Source: UBA7672 sp965279205 (lineage in GTDB: Bacteria; Pseudomonadota; Alphaproteobacteria; Caulobacterales; Hyphomonadaceae). From it: 64,000 bases of DNA. A program made the position numbers and the translations under genes. The stretch lies in NCBI GenBank assembly GCA_965279205.1, contig OZ257144.1, positions 1,364,001-1,428,000 on the forward strand. The letters are read 5' to 3'. This document shows, one piece after another, positions 35,712 through 43,600 of the stretch (the stretch's first letter is position 1; each line of letters begins with the position of its first letter). A model generated the notes under the pieces. It saw nothing but the letters and a program-made list of their open reading frames with translations, searched no databases and had not been told where the DNA came from.

Positions 35712-37265
35712 GTGCTGTCGGGGAAACGAACCGGACCAAGACTGGCTGAATCTGCTAAAAAGGGCCAGCAAAAGTCCGTCCAGACCTTCAAAACGCCCAG
35801 GGGCGAACAACTGAGCGAAGCACAGCAACTCGAGGCGGTTGCCGCCCCGGCCGACGTGCCGGCGGCGAAGCCTGTCCCGTTCTTTTCGGGGCTGCGCGGG
35901 CGCCTGCTGCTTCTGACCGCCGGCTTCGTCCTTTTCGCCGAATTGCTGATCTATCCCGTTCTGGCGGGCACTTACCGGAACAACTGGCTGGAAACCCGCG
36001 CCCAGGCCGCCCAGATCGCGGCGCTGGCGGTCGAGGCTGCGCCTGACGGGCGCGTCGGCGAAGAGTTGTCGCGCCAGCTGCTGACCCAGGCGCAGGTTGT
36101 CTCTGTGGCTGTCCAGGAACAGGAATTCCGCGAGCAGATCCTGGCGCCCTCGGTCGACATCAGCGGCGATCTCATCACTATCGACCTGCGCACCGACGCC
36201 GGCATTGGCGGCATCATCGGCGCCTTCGACCACATGTTCGCGCCGGAGGGCCGCTTCCTCAGCATCGTGCTGAAGCCATCTATGACCCGCGATGCGGAGA
36301 TGGAGGTGATCGTTCCGGAGTCCGCGCTGAAGGCCGGTCTGATCGGTTTCTCGCGCACGCTGCTGATCGTCTCGATCATCGTCTCGGCGGTGGTTGGCGC
36401 ATTGGTCTATTTCGCGATCTACTACCTGGTCGTGCGGCCGATGAGGGGCCTCACCAGCAACATCGTCCGCTTCGCGAATGCGCCGGAAGGCGCCGAGATC
36501 GAGCCCGTGCCAGGAGAGAGCGACGAGATGCAGCGCGCCAACTCTGCGCTGCAAGGCATGCAGAGAACGGTGTCGGCCGCCTTCCGCCAGCGCAAGCGGC
36601 TGGCTGAACTCGGCGAGGCGGTGGCAAAGATCAATCACGACCTGCGCAATTCGCTCGCGGCAGCGCAGATCGTTTCGGAAAGCCTATCGCAATCGGAAGA
36701 TCCGCGCGTGAAGCGCGCCGTGCCACGCCTCGAGCGCGCGATCCAGCGCGCCACCAACCTCGCCGAAGCGACGCTTCGCTATGGCCGGGCTGAGCCCTCG
36801 CAACCCAATCTCTCCGCGGTTAGCCTTGCGCCGGCGATAGACGAGGCTGCTGCCGAAGGGCTGGCAGGCGCGTCCGACATCGAATGGCGGCTGGAGGTCC
36901 AGCAGCCGGTCAACGCGCTGGCGGACGCCGATCATGTTCACCGCATTGTCGCAAATCTCGTACGCAACGCCGCCCGGGCCATCACCGAGCAGCCGGAACG
37001 GAAGTGTCCGGGCGTAATCTGCGCTCGCCTGTCTCGCGACGGCGATAGCGCAGTGGTGGAAATCATCGACAACGGGCCGGGCGTCCCCAAATCCGTTGTC
37101 GGGCGATTGTTCCAGCCTTTCTCGGGATCGGCATCACGCGGCGGCGCCGGTCTTGGGCTCGCTATCGCGCGCGAACTGGCGCGCGGCATGAAGGGCGATC
37201 TTGAGCTTTCGAACAACGGAGCGGAAGGCGCGGCCTTCACCCTGCGCGTGCCACTGGCAGCCTGA
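35712..37265 (+). CDS. Sensor histidine kinase (membrane, HAMP)
   Basis: The 517-residue protein has two TM segments (about 60-85 and 215-240) around a periplasmic sensor region, a HAMP-like linker (VVRPMRGLTSNIVRF), a HisKA box KINHDLRNSLAAAQ with the phospho-His, and a HATPase domain with N box NLVRNAARAI, G1 DNGPGVP and G2 GGAGLGLAIAREL. It should autophosphorylate and pass phosphate to a response regulator, none of which is adjacent. Start GTG 35712 is the first in frame; a slightly later start is possible. It precedes the membrane protein gene at 37321 by 55 bases. Confidence 0.9.
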   Translation: MLSGKRTGPRLAESAKKGQQKSVQTFKTPRGEQLSEAQQLEAVAAPADVPAAKPVPFFSGLRGRLLLLTAGFVLFAELLIYPVLAGTYRNNWLETRAQAAQIAALAVEAAPDGRVGEELSRQLLTQAQVVSVAVQEQEFREQILAPSVDISGDLITIDLRTDAGIGGIIGAFDHMFAPEGRFLSIVLKPSMTRDAEMEVIVPESALKAGLIGFSRTLLIVSIIVSAVVGALVYFAIYYLVVRPMRGLTSNIVRFANAPEGAEIEPVPGESDEMQRANSALQGMQRTVSAAFRQRKRLAELGEAVAKINHDLRNSLAAAQIVSESLSQSEDPRVKRAVPRLERAIQRATNLAEATLRYGRAEPSQPNLSAVSLAPAIDEAAAEGLAGASDIEWRLEVQQPVNALADADHVHRIVANLVRNAARAITEQPERKCPGVICARLSRDGDSAVVEIIDNGPGVPKSVVGRLFQPFSGSASRGGAGLGLAIARELARGMKGDLELSNNGAEGAAFTLRVPLAA

Positions 37266-37320
37266 TCTCGCATTGACCTTCGCCGCCGTGACAGGCAACA
37301 CGTCCTGCAAGGGGCTGTGC

Positions 37321-38499
37321 GTGAACGAAATCAGGAACGACATCAAGGCAGAGCGAGAAGCGAAGACCGAAGAGGCCTTCGCCAACTATGATCTCAAGGC
37401 CGAGGCGCCCGAGGCGCGCAATCCCCATATCCGCTTTGCTTTCGAGTTCCCCGCTTTGCTGGAAATGTTCATTCCGGCGGACGAGATCGCGCTGGCTTCG
37501 CGGCGTACCAGCCGCATCTCCGGAATTTTCGCGGTTGCGCTGGTTCTTGGTGCGCTGCTCCTCGCATCGCTCGGACCGCTGCTGGCGGGCATCCAGGATG
37601 CCTCCCATGGCGCTGCGGCCAGCGACAGTCATGCAGCGCCTTCGGCTGGCGGCGCCGGATTTTCCACTCACACCATCATCGGCCTGTTCGCGACCGCTTT
37701 CGGTCTTGGCGGCGCAGTACTTGGCCTGTCGGGTATGCGACGCTCAGCGTCGCGGCGGAAATGGTTGCACGCGCGTCTCACCACAGAGACGCTGCGGCTC
37801 TATCACTTCCATCATATTGCCGCCCGCTTGCCGGAGATCATTGCGGTTGGCGACGACGAAGCTAAGCGCAAGAAGTATCTCGATGAACGTGCGGCCGCGT
37901 TCGAGCGCTTGAAGACCCAGGTGCTGGCCGATCCTGAAACGGAGTTGAGGCGCATCGTCGTTCGGGGCGAAGAGACCCGCTTCGAAAGCATCATGCCGAT
38001 GCTGCCGGAGGAGGGCGCCGACATTCCGCCAGCGGCTCAGGACGCCTTCGCCGCTTGGCGCGTCCTGCGCGTCGACTGGCAGTCCAACTACTGTACCGCC
38101 AAGCTCGAGCACCGCCACAAGAACCGCCTGACAATCAAACAACTCGAGGAAATCTTTATCGGCGTCGGCTGGTTCTGCGTAGCCGCAATTATCCTGATCC
38201 ACGTCGCGCACTTCATAGGTGCGCTAACGCAGTTCTCGTCTTCCTGGCTCGAAGCGGCGGTCATCTGGATCGCGCTGATCGCTCTTGCTGGCCGCGCGCT
38301 GGAGGACGGCTTCCAGCCACAGCGTGAAATCGAGCGGTATGAGCAGTATCGCGCCAATGTCCGCGTCGCGACGGAACGGTTCGAGACGGCGAAGACATTT
38401 GCCGCCAAGCTCGACGCCATGCGCGCATTCGAGCGTACGAGCCTCGAAGAGATGCGCGTCTTCCTGCGCACCCACGCGCGAGCCAGATTTCTGCTATAG
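37321..38499 (+). CDS. Hypothetical four-TM protein with two hydrophobic hairpins (SLATT-like)
   Basis: This 392-residue protein has a soluble N-terminus of about 50 residues, two TM segments (about 57-85 and 110-135), a charged middle part (KWLHARLTTETLRLYHFHHIAARLPEII), and two more TM segments (about 285-310 and 317-335). The paired-helix-then-(R/W)LxxxxxxETLRxYxF layout recalls SLATT/DUF4231-type 2TM modules associated with bacterial immune effectors, but this is only a pattern-level resemblance. GTG 37321 gives the full frame. It may be co-transcribed with the histidine kinase upstream. Function is not known. Confidence 0.7.
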   Translation: MNEIRNDIKAEREAKTEEAFANYDLKAEAPEARNPHIRFAFEFPALLEMFIPADEIALASRRTSRISGIFAVALVLGALLLASLGPLLAGIQDASHGAAASDSHAAPSAGGAGFSTHTIIGLFATAFGLGGAVLGLSGMRRSASRRKWLHARLTTETLRLYHFHHIAARLPEIIAVGDDEAKRKKYLDERAAAFERLKTQVLADPETELRRIVVRGEETRFESIMPMLPEEGADIPPAAQDAFAAWRVLRVDWQSNYCTAKLEHRHKNRLTIKQLEEIFIGVGWFCVAAIILIHVAHFIGALTQFSSSWLEAAVIWIALIALAGRALEDGFQPQREIERYEQYRANVRVATERFETAKTFAAKLDAMRAFERTSLEEMRVFLRTHARARFLL

Positions 38500-38511
38500 C
38501 GAAACGAGGAA

Positions 38512-38533
38512 GGCCCGGGACTGCTCCCGGGCC
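38512..38533. terminator. Hairpin between convergent genes
   Basis: A perfect nine-base-pair GC stem (GGCCCGGGA / TCCCGGGCC) with a CTGC loop lies between the stops of the genes at 38499 (+) and 38569 (-). There is no clear T-run on either side, so its terminator activity is likely but not certain. Confidence 0.65.
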
Positions 38534-38568
38534 CTCATGAACGCTGGAGTGTCGGGCTTGTGCCCAGC

Positions 38569-40341
38569 TTACTTCACCGTCTCGATGGCGACGCCTTCGC
38601 GGCGCGGATCCGCGCCACCTTCGAGCCGATCGTGGCGCGCGACGATCAGGTTGAGACCTGACACCTCGCCAGAAACCTCCTGCACCTTGAAGCCGGCGTC
38701 GGTCAGCATCTTCGCCCATATCTTGCCGGTGGGGTTCGGGCCCGCTGTCGCATCCGACGTCTCGACGCGAACGGTCGGTCCACGCGCAACGATGTTCGGA
38801 AGCGCGGAGGCTTCCTGCGCGGTCTTGCCCCAGTCCAGCACGGCAACCAGCGTCTTGGCGACATAGCCGACGATGGAATTGCCACCGGGCGAGCCGGTGA
38901 CCATGAAGACGTCGCCATTCTTGTCGAACACGATGGTCGGCGACATGGACGAGCGGGGCCGTTTGCCTGGTCCCGGCGCGTTGGCGACCTGCTTGCCACC
39001 AAGCGTCGGCGGTCGCGTGAAGTCGGTCAGCTGGTTGTTGAGCACGAAACCATTGGTCCAGCGTGAGGAACCAAAGGCGCCCTCGACCGTGGCCGTGAAC
39101 GAAACCGCATTGCCATACTGGTCGACGAACGACATGTGCGATGTGCCGGGCTGCGCGGCGTTGGCGTCACGGCCCCACTGGTCGACAATTGGTTTGTTGT
39201 GAAGCACGGCGCCCGGATCGCCCGGCCGCGGGGCGTCGCCCGGCTTGAAGCCGCTGGCGGCGCGGGAGGCGATGTAGACGTCGTTCAGCAGGTCCGCGAC
39301 GGGAACGCTGACAGCGTTCGGATCGGCGACATAGTGATCGCGGTCGGCATAACCAAGTTGTTCGGCCAGCACGAAGTCGCGCAGTTTGTCGGCTTCGGTT
39401 ACCGCGCCGGATTTTGCAACGATGTCGTCATAGAGCGACATGATCTGGTTCATGGCGACGCCGCCGGATGAGGAAGGCGGCGCCGAGCAGATGCGATAGT
39501 CACGGAAGGGGCCGCACAGCGCAGGCTTCACCAGCACCTTGTAGTTTGCAAGGTCCTGCAGCGAGAGCTCGCCTTGGATGTCGCCGGAGTGAACCGCATT
39601 CACGATGCTCTTCGCGACCTGTCCCGAATAGAAAGCTGACGGGCCTTCTATGGCAACGCGGCGCAGGACGGCGGCGTATTCCGGATTGGTGCGCCGGTCG
39701 CCAACAGCGAGCGCCTTGCCGTTCGGAAAGAAATACTCGCCCGAACCCGGATTCTTGCCGAGCGGACCATTCTTGAAGCGATCGCTCAGCGAACCGGCGA
39801 GGCGTGGTGAAACGATGAAGCCTTCGTCGGCCAGCTTGATCGCCGCTTCGAAATCCCTGCCCCAGGGTAGCTTGCCGAATTTCTCATGCGCCGACTTGTA
39901 AAGCGCCACTGCGCCGGGAACGCCAATCGATTTGCCTGACAGGATCGCCTGCACAAACCCGAGGTTCTGACTATTGACGGTGAAGTAGTCCGCGGTCGCT
40001 GTTGCCGGCGCTGTCTCGCGTCCGTCGAATACAGTCGTGGTGTTCGACTTGCGGTCGTAGACGACCATGTATCCGCCGCCACCCAGACCCGAACTCTGTG
40101 GTTCTACCAGACCCAGCACCGCGTGCGCGGCGATCGCGCCATCGACCGCGCTGCCGCCTGCATTCATCACCGCCAAAGCCGCTTCGACCGCACGCTTGTC
40201 GGCGGCCGACGCCATGCCGCGACCGGCCAGCCGCCATTCGCCAGCGGGCTTGGCAGCATTGGTTGCGACACCGGCGCCCGGTGGGCCCGCGCAGGACGCA
40301 AGAACCAGGGCCGCGGCGGCGGCAAAAGGCGACAGGCGCAT
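38569..40341 (-). CDS. ggt: Gamma-glutamyltransferase
   Basis: Ggt cleaves glutathione and other gamma-glutamyl compounds in the periplasm and is made as a proenzyme that cuts itself. The 590-residue protein starts with a signal peptide/lipobox (VLASCAG). Motifs include GGSAVDGAIAAHAVLGLVEPQSSGLGGGGYMV, the cleavage site GTSHMSFVDQYGNAVSFT with the catalytic Thr (about residue 392), and GGxGG-like SPGGNSIVGY near the end. The large subunit (about 360) and small subunit (about 190) lengths fit. It diverges from the P1 peptidase gene. Confidence 0.95.
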   Translation of the reverse strand: MRLSPFAAAAALVLASCAGPPGAGVATNAAKPAGEWRLAGRGMASAADKRAVEAALAVMNAGGSAVDGAIAAHAVLGLVEPQSSGLGGGGYMVVYDRKSNTTTVFDGRETAPATATADYFTVNSQNLGFVQAILSGKSIGVPGAVALYKSAHEKFGKLPWGRDFEAAIKLADEGFIVSPRLAGSLSDRFKNGPLGKNPGSGEYFFPNGKALAVGDRRTNPEYAAVLRRVAIEGPSAFYSGQVAKSIVNAVHSGDIQGELSLQDLANYKVLVKPALCGPFRDYRICSAPPSSSGGVAMNQIMSLYDDIVAKSGAVTEADKLRDFVLAEQLGYADRDHYVADPNAVSVPVADLLNDVYIASRAASGFKPGDAPRPGDPGAVLHNKPIVDQWGRDANAAQPGTSHMSFVDQYGNAVSFTATVEGAFGSSRWTNGFVLNNQLTDFTRPPTLGGKQVANAPGPGKRPRSSMSPTIVFDKNGDVFMVTGSPGGNSIVGYVAKTLVAVLDWGKTAQEASALPNIVARGPTVRVETSDATAGPNPTGKIWAKMLTDAGFKVQEVSGEVSGLNLIVARHDRLEGGADPRREGVAIETVK

Positions 40342-40471
40342 GGGGGAGGTGCTCCTTCTTGCGCGGAACAGGCTTGGCCAGCATACAGGCCACCAGACGG
40401 CCCATATACAAGTGTGGGACGACCGCAACTGAACCGACCCTTGAGGCTTGTCAAATGACGGGACTTTTCAG

Positions 40472-41479
40472 GTGAGTGCGCGGCCCGGGCCTTTCAACCT
40501 GATTACCGATGTCGGCGGCCTTGCCGTGGGGTCCGCGCATGATTCCGTGGCAGGCACAGGCGTCACCGTCATACGCCCGTCGGCGCGCGCCGTTGCGGCC
40601 GTGCAAGTTGCTGGCGGTGGACCCGGAACGCGTGAAACTGACGCGCTCGGGCCGGACACGCTGGTCGACGCGGTCGACGCGATCGTGTTCTCCGGCGGTT
40701 CTGTCTACGGGCTGGCCGCAGCCGACGGCGTCACGGCGGCGCTTGGCGCGGCGGGGCAGGGCTATGCGCTGTTCCCATCTTCCACTGTGCCAGTGTCGCC
40801 CATCGTGCCGGCGGCAATCCTCTATGACCTCGCCAATTCGGGAAACAAGTCATGGGGCGAGACGCCACCCTATCGCGCGCTCGGCATGGCGGCGTTGAAG
40901 GACGTAAAGCCTGAATTCGAGATCGGCCGCATCGGCGCCGGTTACGGCGCGCGCGCAGGCGGCCAGCAGGGCGGCATTGGCTCGGCCAGCATCGCGACGC
41001 GTGACGGAATTATCGTTGGCGCGCTCGCGGCGGTGAACTCGCACGGCGCAGTGAAGATGCCGGGTACAGATGTCTACTGGGCCTGGCCTTACGAACAGCA
41101 CGGCGAATTCGGCGGCGCGCGCCCGTCTTCCGGCTTCACACTTGATCTGGATGACTGGGGCAATGCGAAATCCAATCCCGGCATGGCGTCCACGCCGCCC
41201 GGAGCAGGCGGCCGCACCAACACCACGCTCGCCTGCGTCGCCACCAACGTCTCGCTGACGCCGCCCGAAGCTCAGCGCATCGCCAAGATGGCCATTTCCG
41301 GCATCTCGCGCGCCGTCCGCCCGTCCTTCGCCCCCTTCGATGGCGACGTCGTCTTCTGCCTCTCCACAGCGCAGGTCGACCGTCCCGACCAGCGTCCCTT
41401 CCTCATCGCTCGGCTAGGGGAGCTCGCGGCAGGTTGCCTCGCCCGCGCCATCGCACGCGGCGTGCACGCGGCGAGCTAG
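40472..41479 (+). CDS. P1-family N-terminal-nucleophile peptidase/hydrolase (DmpA/NylC type)
   Basis: The family includes DmpA and BapA aminopeptidases and NylC, the 6-aminohexanoate oligomer hydrolase; all self-cleave into two chains. The 335-residue protein has NLITDVGGLAVGSAHD, FSGGSVYGLAAADG, IGAGYGA and the cleavage region GGRTNTTLACVATN. The Asn-Thr step there matches the NylC/Thr-nucleophile form rather than the Gly-Ser of DmpA. GTG 40472 is preferred over TTG 40448. It is probably soluble; no signal peptide is seen. Substrate is unknown; it could act on beta-peptides or nylon-like amides. Confidence 0.87.
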   Translation: MSARPGPFNLITDVGGLAVGSAHDSVAGTGVTVIRPSARAVAAVQVAGGGPGTRETDALGPDTLVDAVDAIVFSGGSVYGLAAADGVTAALGAAGQGYALFPSSTVPVSPIVPAAILYDLANSGNKSWGETPPYRALGMAALKDVKPEFEIGRIGAGYGARAGGQQGGIGSASIATRDGIIVGALAAVNSHGAVKMPGTDVYWAWPYEQHGEFGGARPSSGFTLDLDDWGNAKSNPGMASTPPGAGGRTNTTLACVATNVSLTPPEAQRIAKMAISGISRAVRPSFAPFDGDVVFCLSTAQVDRPDQRPFLIARLGELAAGCLARAIARGVHAAS

Positions 41480-41502
41480 GTTTTCTGTGTTTTGGGAGGA
41501 AC

Positions 41503-41579
41503 TGGCGCGCCCGAAGAGATTCGAACTCCTGACCCCCAGATTCGTAGTCTGGTGCTCTATCCAGCTGAGCTACGGGCGC
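41503..41579 (-). tRNA. tRNA-Arg (anticodon ACG)
   Basis: A full cloverleaf reads on the minus strand: acceptor GCGCCCG/CGGGCGC, D arm GCTC-AGCTGGATA-GAGC, anticodon stem CCAGA/TCTGG with loop CTACGAA (anticodon ACG, wobble A expected as inosine), T arm AGGAG-TTCGAAT-CTCTT, discriminator G and an encoded CCA. The 77 bases include the CCA. Confidence 0.97.
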
Positions 41580-42105
41580 GGCCTGTCGATGGAGGGCGGG
41601 TTGTAACGTCGGGGCCTTGCCTGCGCAAGGGCGGCATATTGGGCCGAAAACCGCTGAAAATCGACAATTTCGCGGTTTCGCCAACAGGCTGCTTTGGCGC
41701 TAGCGCCATCGTGCCCGGTGAGGATTGAGGCCGGGACCAGGTGGGGCGGACCACAACATGGCCGGATCCCAATGCGGAAAACCAGACGAGACTTCGGCGC
41801 CAGCCGGACCGCGCTGGCTTGTCACGCCTGAAGAAACTTGTTTGATTGCAAGTCGGTTTTCTTGAGGGGACGGGACGCCTGCGATGGCGATGGCGAGACC
41901 GGCGAGTGCCGGGCGTCAGAACGAGACCCGCAAGGTTCGACGGGCGCGCTCCACCCGCGCCCATTCGCTTGCTGCCCACCCAGGCCGAACGCCGCGAAAC
42001 AGCCCGCCGCGGCCGGCATCGCCGCCGAGTGCAGCATCGATGCGGATCGAGTTCGTTGACTTGTCCGTCTCTTGAGCCAGTCGCTCGCCCGCGCCAAGGT
42101 GGACC
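41580..42105. other. Gene-poor region downstream of tRNA-Arg
   Basis: 526 bases without a supported gene. Short frames here (for example 41838-42059 and 41884-42075) are Arg/Pro-rich with no domain and look like GC-rich shadow frames. A tRNA 3' end beside an empty stretch can be an integration site, but no direct repeat of the tRNA end and no integrase is seen here. Confidence 0.4.
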
Positions 42106-43095
42106 ATGGCTTCCCTGGATCGCCTGCCAGTCATCGACGTTGCGCCCCTCTTCGGCCGCGATGAAGCCGCACGCCGCCGAACAGCCGATGCGATTGGCGC
42201 CGCCTGCCGAAGCATTGGATTCTTCTACGCCAGCGGCCACGGCATCTCGCCGCAGACGCTGTCATCACTGACAGAGGACAGCCATCGCTTCTTCGCACTG
42301 GCTGAAGCCGAGAAGATGAAGATCGCCATGGCGCGCGGCGGCCGGGCCTGGCGCGGTTTCTTCCCGGTTGGCGGCGAACTCACCTCGGGCAAGCCCGACA
42401 TCAAGGAAGGCGTCTATTTCGGCGAGGAGCTTGGGCCCGGCGATCCGCGCGTGAAGGAAGGCTTGCCACTTCACGGAGCGAACCTGTTTCCCGATGGCGT
42501 TCCTCGGTTGCGTTCCTCGGTGATGGGTTTCATGGAGCTGGCAGAGCAGTCCGCTCATGGGATCATGGAAGGTATCGCGCTCAGCCTCGGTCTCGATGCC
42601 CAGTATTTCCGGAAGGCCTACACATCCGATCCGACCATGCTGTTCCGGATCTTCCACTATCCCGCGTCGGCCAGCTCCGAAGGCTGGGGCGTCGGCGAGC
42701 ACACGGATTACGGCCTCCTCACTCTGTTGGCGCAGGACGATATCGGCGGGCTTCAGGTGAAGACTGCTGCCGGCGAATGGATCGAGGCCCCTCCGATTCC
42801 CGGTACGCTCGTATGTAACATTGGTGACATGCTCGACCGGCTGACCGGCGGCGTTTATCGTTCCACGCCGCACCGTGTGCTCAACGCCAGCGGCCGTTCG
42901 CGGCTGTCCTTTCCTTTTTTCTTTGACCCGGGTTTTTCTGCACACATCGTCCCTCTGCCGGGCGGCGCAGCGGTCGATGACAGCGCACAGCGCTGGGACG
43001 GCGTGAATCTTCGCGACTTCACAGGGACTTACGGTGACTACCTGCTCGGCAAAGTCGCGAAAGTATTTCCTGAACTTGCGCGCCGAGTAACGTGA
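42106..43095 (+). CDS. Isopenicillin-N-synthase-like 2-oxoglutarate/Fe(II) dioxygenase
   Basis: The 329-residue cytoplasmic protein has the DIOX_N start (LPVIDVAPLF) and the double-stranded beta-helix with iron ligands in EHTDYGLLT (HxD) and HRVLNA (second His), plus RLSFPFF carrying the Arg that binds 2-oxoglutarate. This layout is typical of the isopenicillin N synthase/gibberellin oxidase family. Hydroxylation or desaturation of a small molecule is expected, substrate unknown. AAGGTGG precedes ATG 42106. It is not part of a visible antibiotic cluster. Confidence 0.88.
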   Translation: MASLDRLPVIDVAPLFGRDEAARRRTADAIGAACRSIGFFYASGHGISPQTLSSLTEDSHRFFALAEAEKMKIAMARGGRAWRGFFPVGGELTSGKPDIKEGVYFGEELGPGDPRVKEGLPLHGANLFPDGVPRLRSSVMGFMELAEQSAHGIMEGIALSLGLDAQYFRKAYTSDPTMLFRIFHYPASASSEGWGVGEHTDYGLLTLLAQDDIGGLQVKTAAGEWIEAPPIPGTLVCNIGDMLDRLTGGVYRSTPHRVLNASGRSRLSFPFFFDPGFSAHIVPLPGGAAVDDSAQRWDGVNLRDFTGTYGDYLLGKVAKVFPELARRVT

Positions 43096-43243
43096 GTCTG
43101 TACGGATTCGTTAGGTCGGGTCTGCTGCACATGCGCTTGCGCCCGTACGTTAAACATATCAAAGTTGGCGTGGATTTCTTCGCGGGGGGAACCGCGTTGC
43201 GTTGTGTGCGTAGTGCGTTTTCGCGACGAGCGGGGAGACCCCC

Positions 43244-43438
43244 ATGCAAAGAACAATGTTTGCCGAACTGTGGATAGGCTTGGCCGGCGCCGGGCTGATG
43301 CTTGTCGCATTCGCGATGATGGTGGCGCCGTTCATCGTATCGATGATCGTGAATGTCGGACGCCGTGTTCCGTCGCGTGCTGTCAGTGGTGCAGCGCAGC
43401 GTCGTGTTGTGCGCCGTTCGCGTTCCATCGCCTCCTGA
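43244..43438 (+). CDS. Small one-TM protein
   Basis: A 64-residue frame with a good GGGGAG ribosome site six bases before ATG, one hydrophobic segment (about residues 10-36) and an Arg-rich C-terminus. The positive tail after a single TM is the pattern of a small inner-membrane protein with its C-terminus inside. No homologue is recognised; it is kept because the ribosome site and TM prediction agree. Confidence 0.5.
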   Translation: MQRTMFAELWIGLAGAGLMLVAFAMMVAPFIVSMIVNVGRRVPSRAVSGAAQRRVVRRSRSIAS

Positions 43439-43600
43439 CGTCTTTTCGTCAGCTTCCTTCCGCGTCACACTTGAACGTCCTGTAGTCGAGGCGCACGATG
43501 ATCGCGCCCGGGCCATGGGTACGGCCCTCAAGGCGTAGATTTATCCGCGTCCGACAGGACCGGCCCGTGGCCCTTCACCCCAGGCGTGAAGGACAGAGAC

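Noticed and set aside
41838..42075. Short Arg/Pro-rich frames after tRNA-Arg
   Set aside because: No domain, no ribosome site; compositional noise in GC-rich DNA.
41503..42105. Integration site at the tRNA-Arg
   Set aside because: No direct repeat of the tRNA 3' end, no integrase or phage gene in the window.
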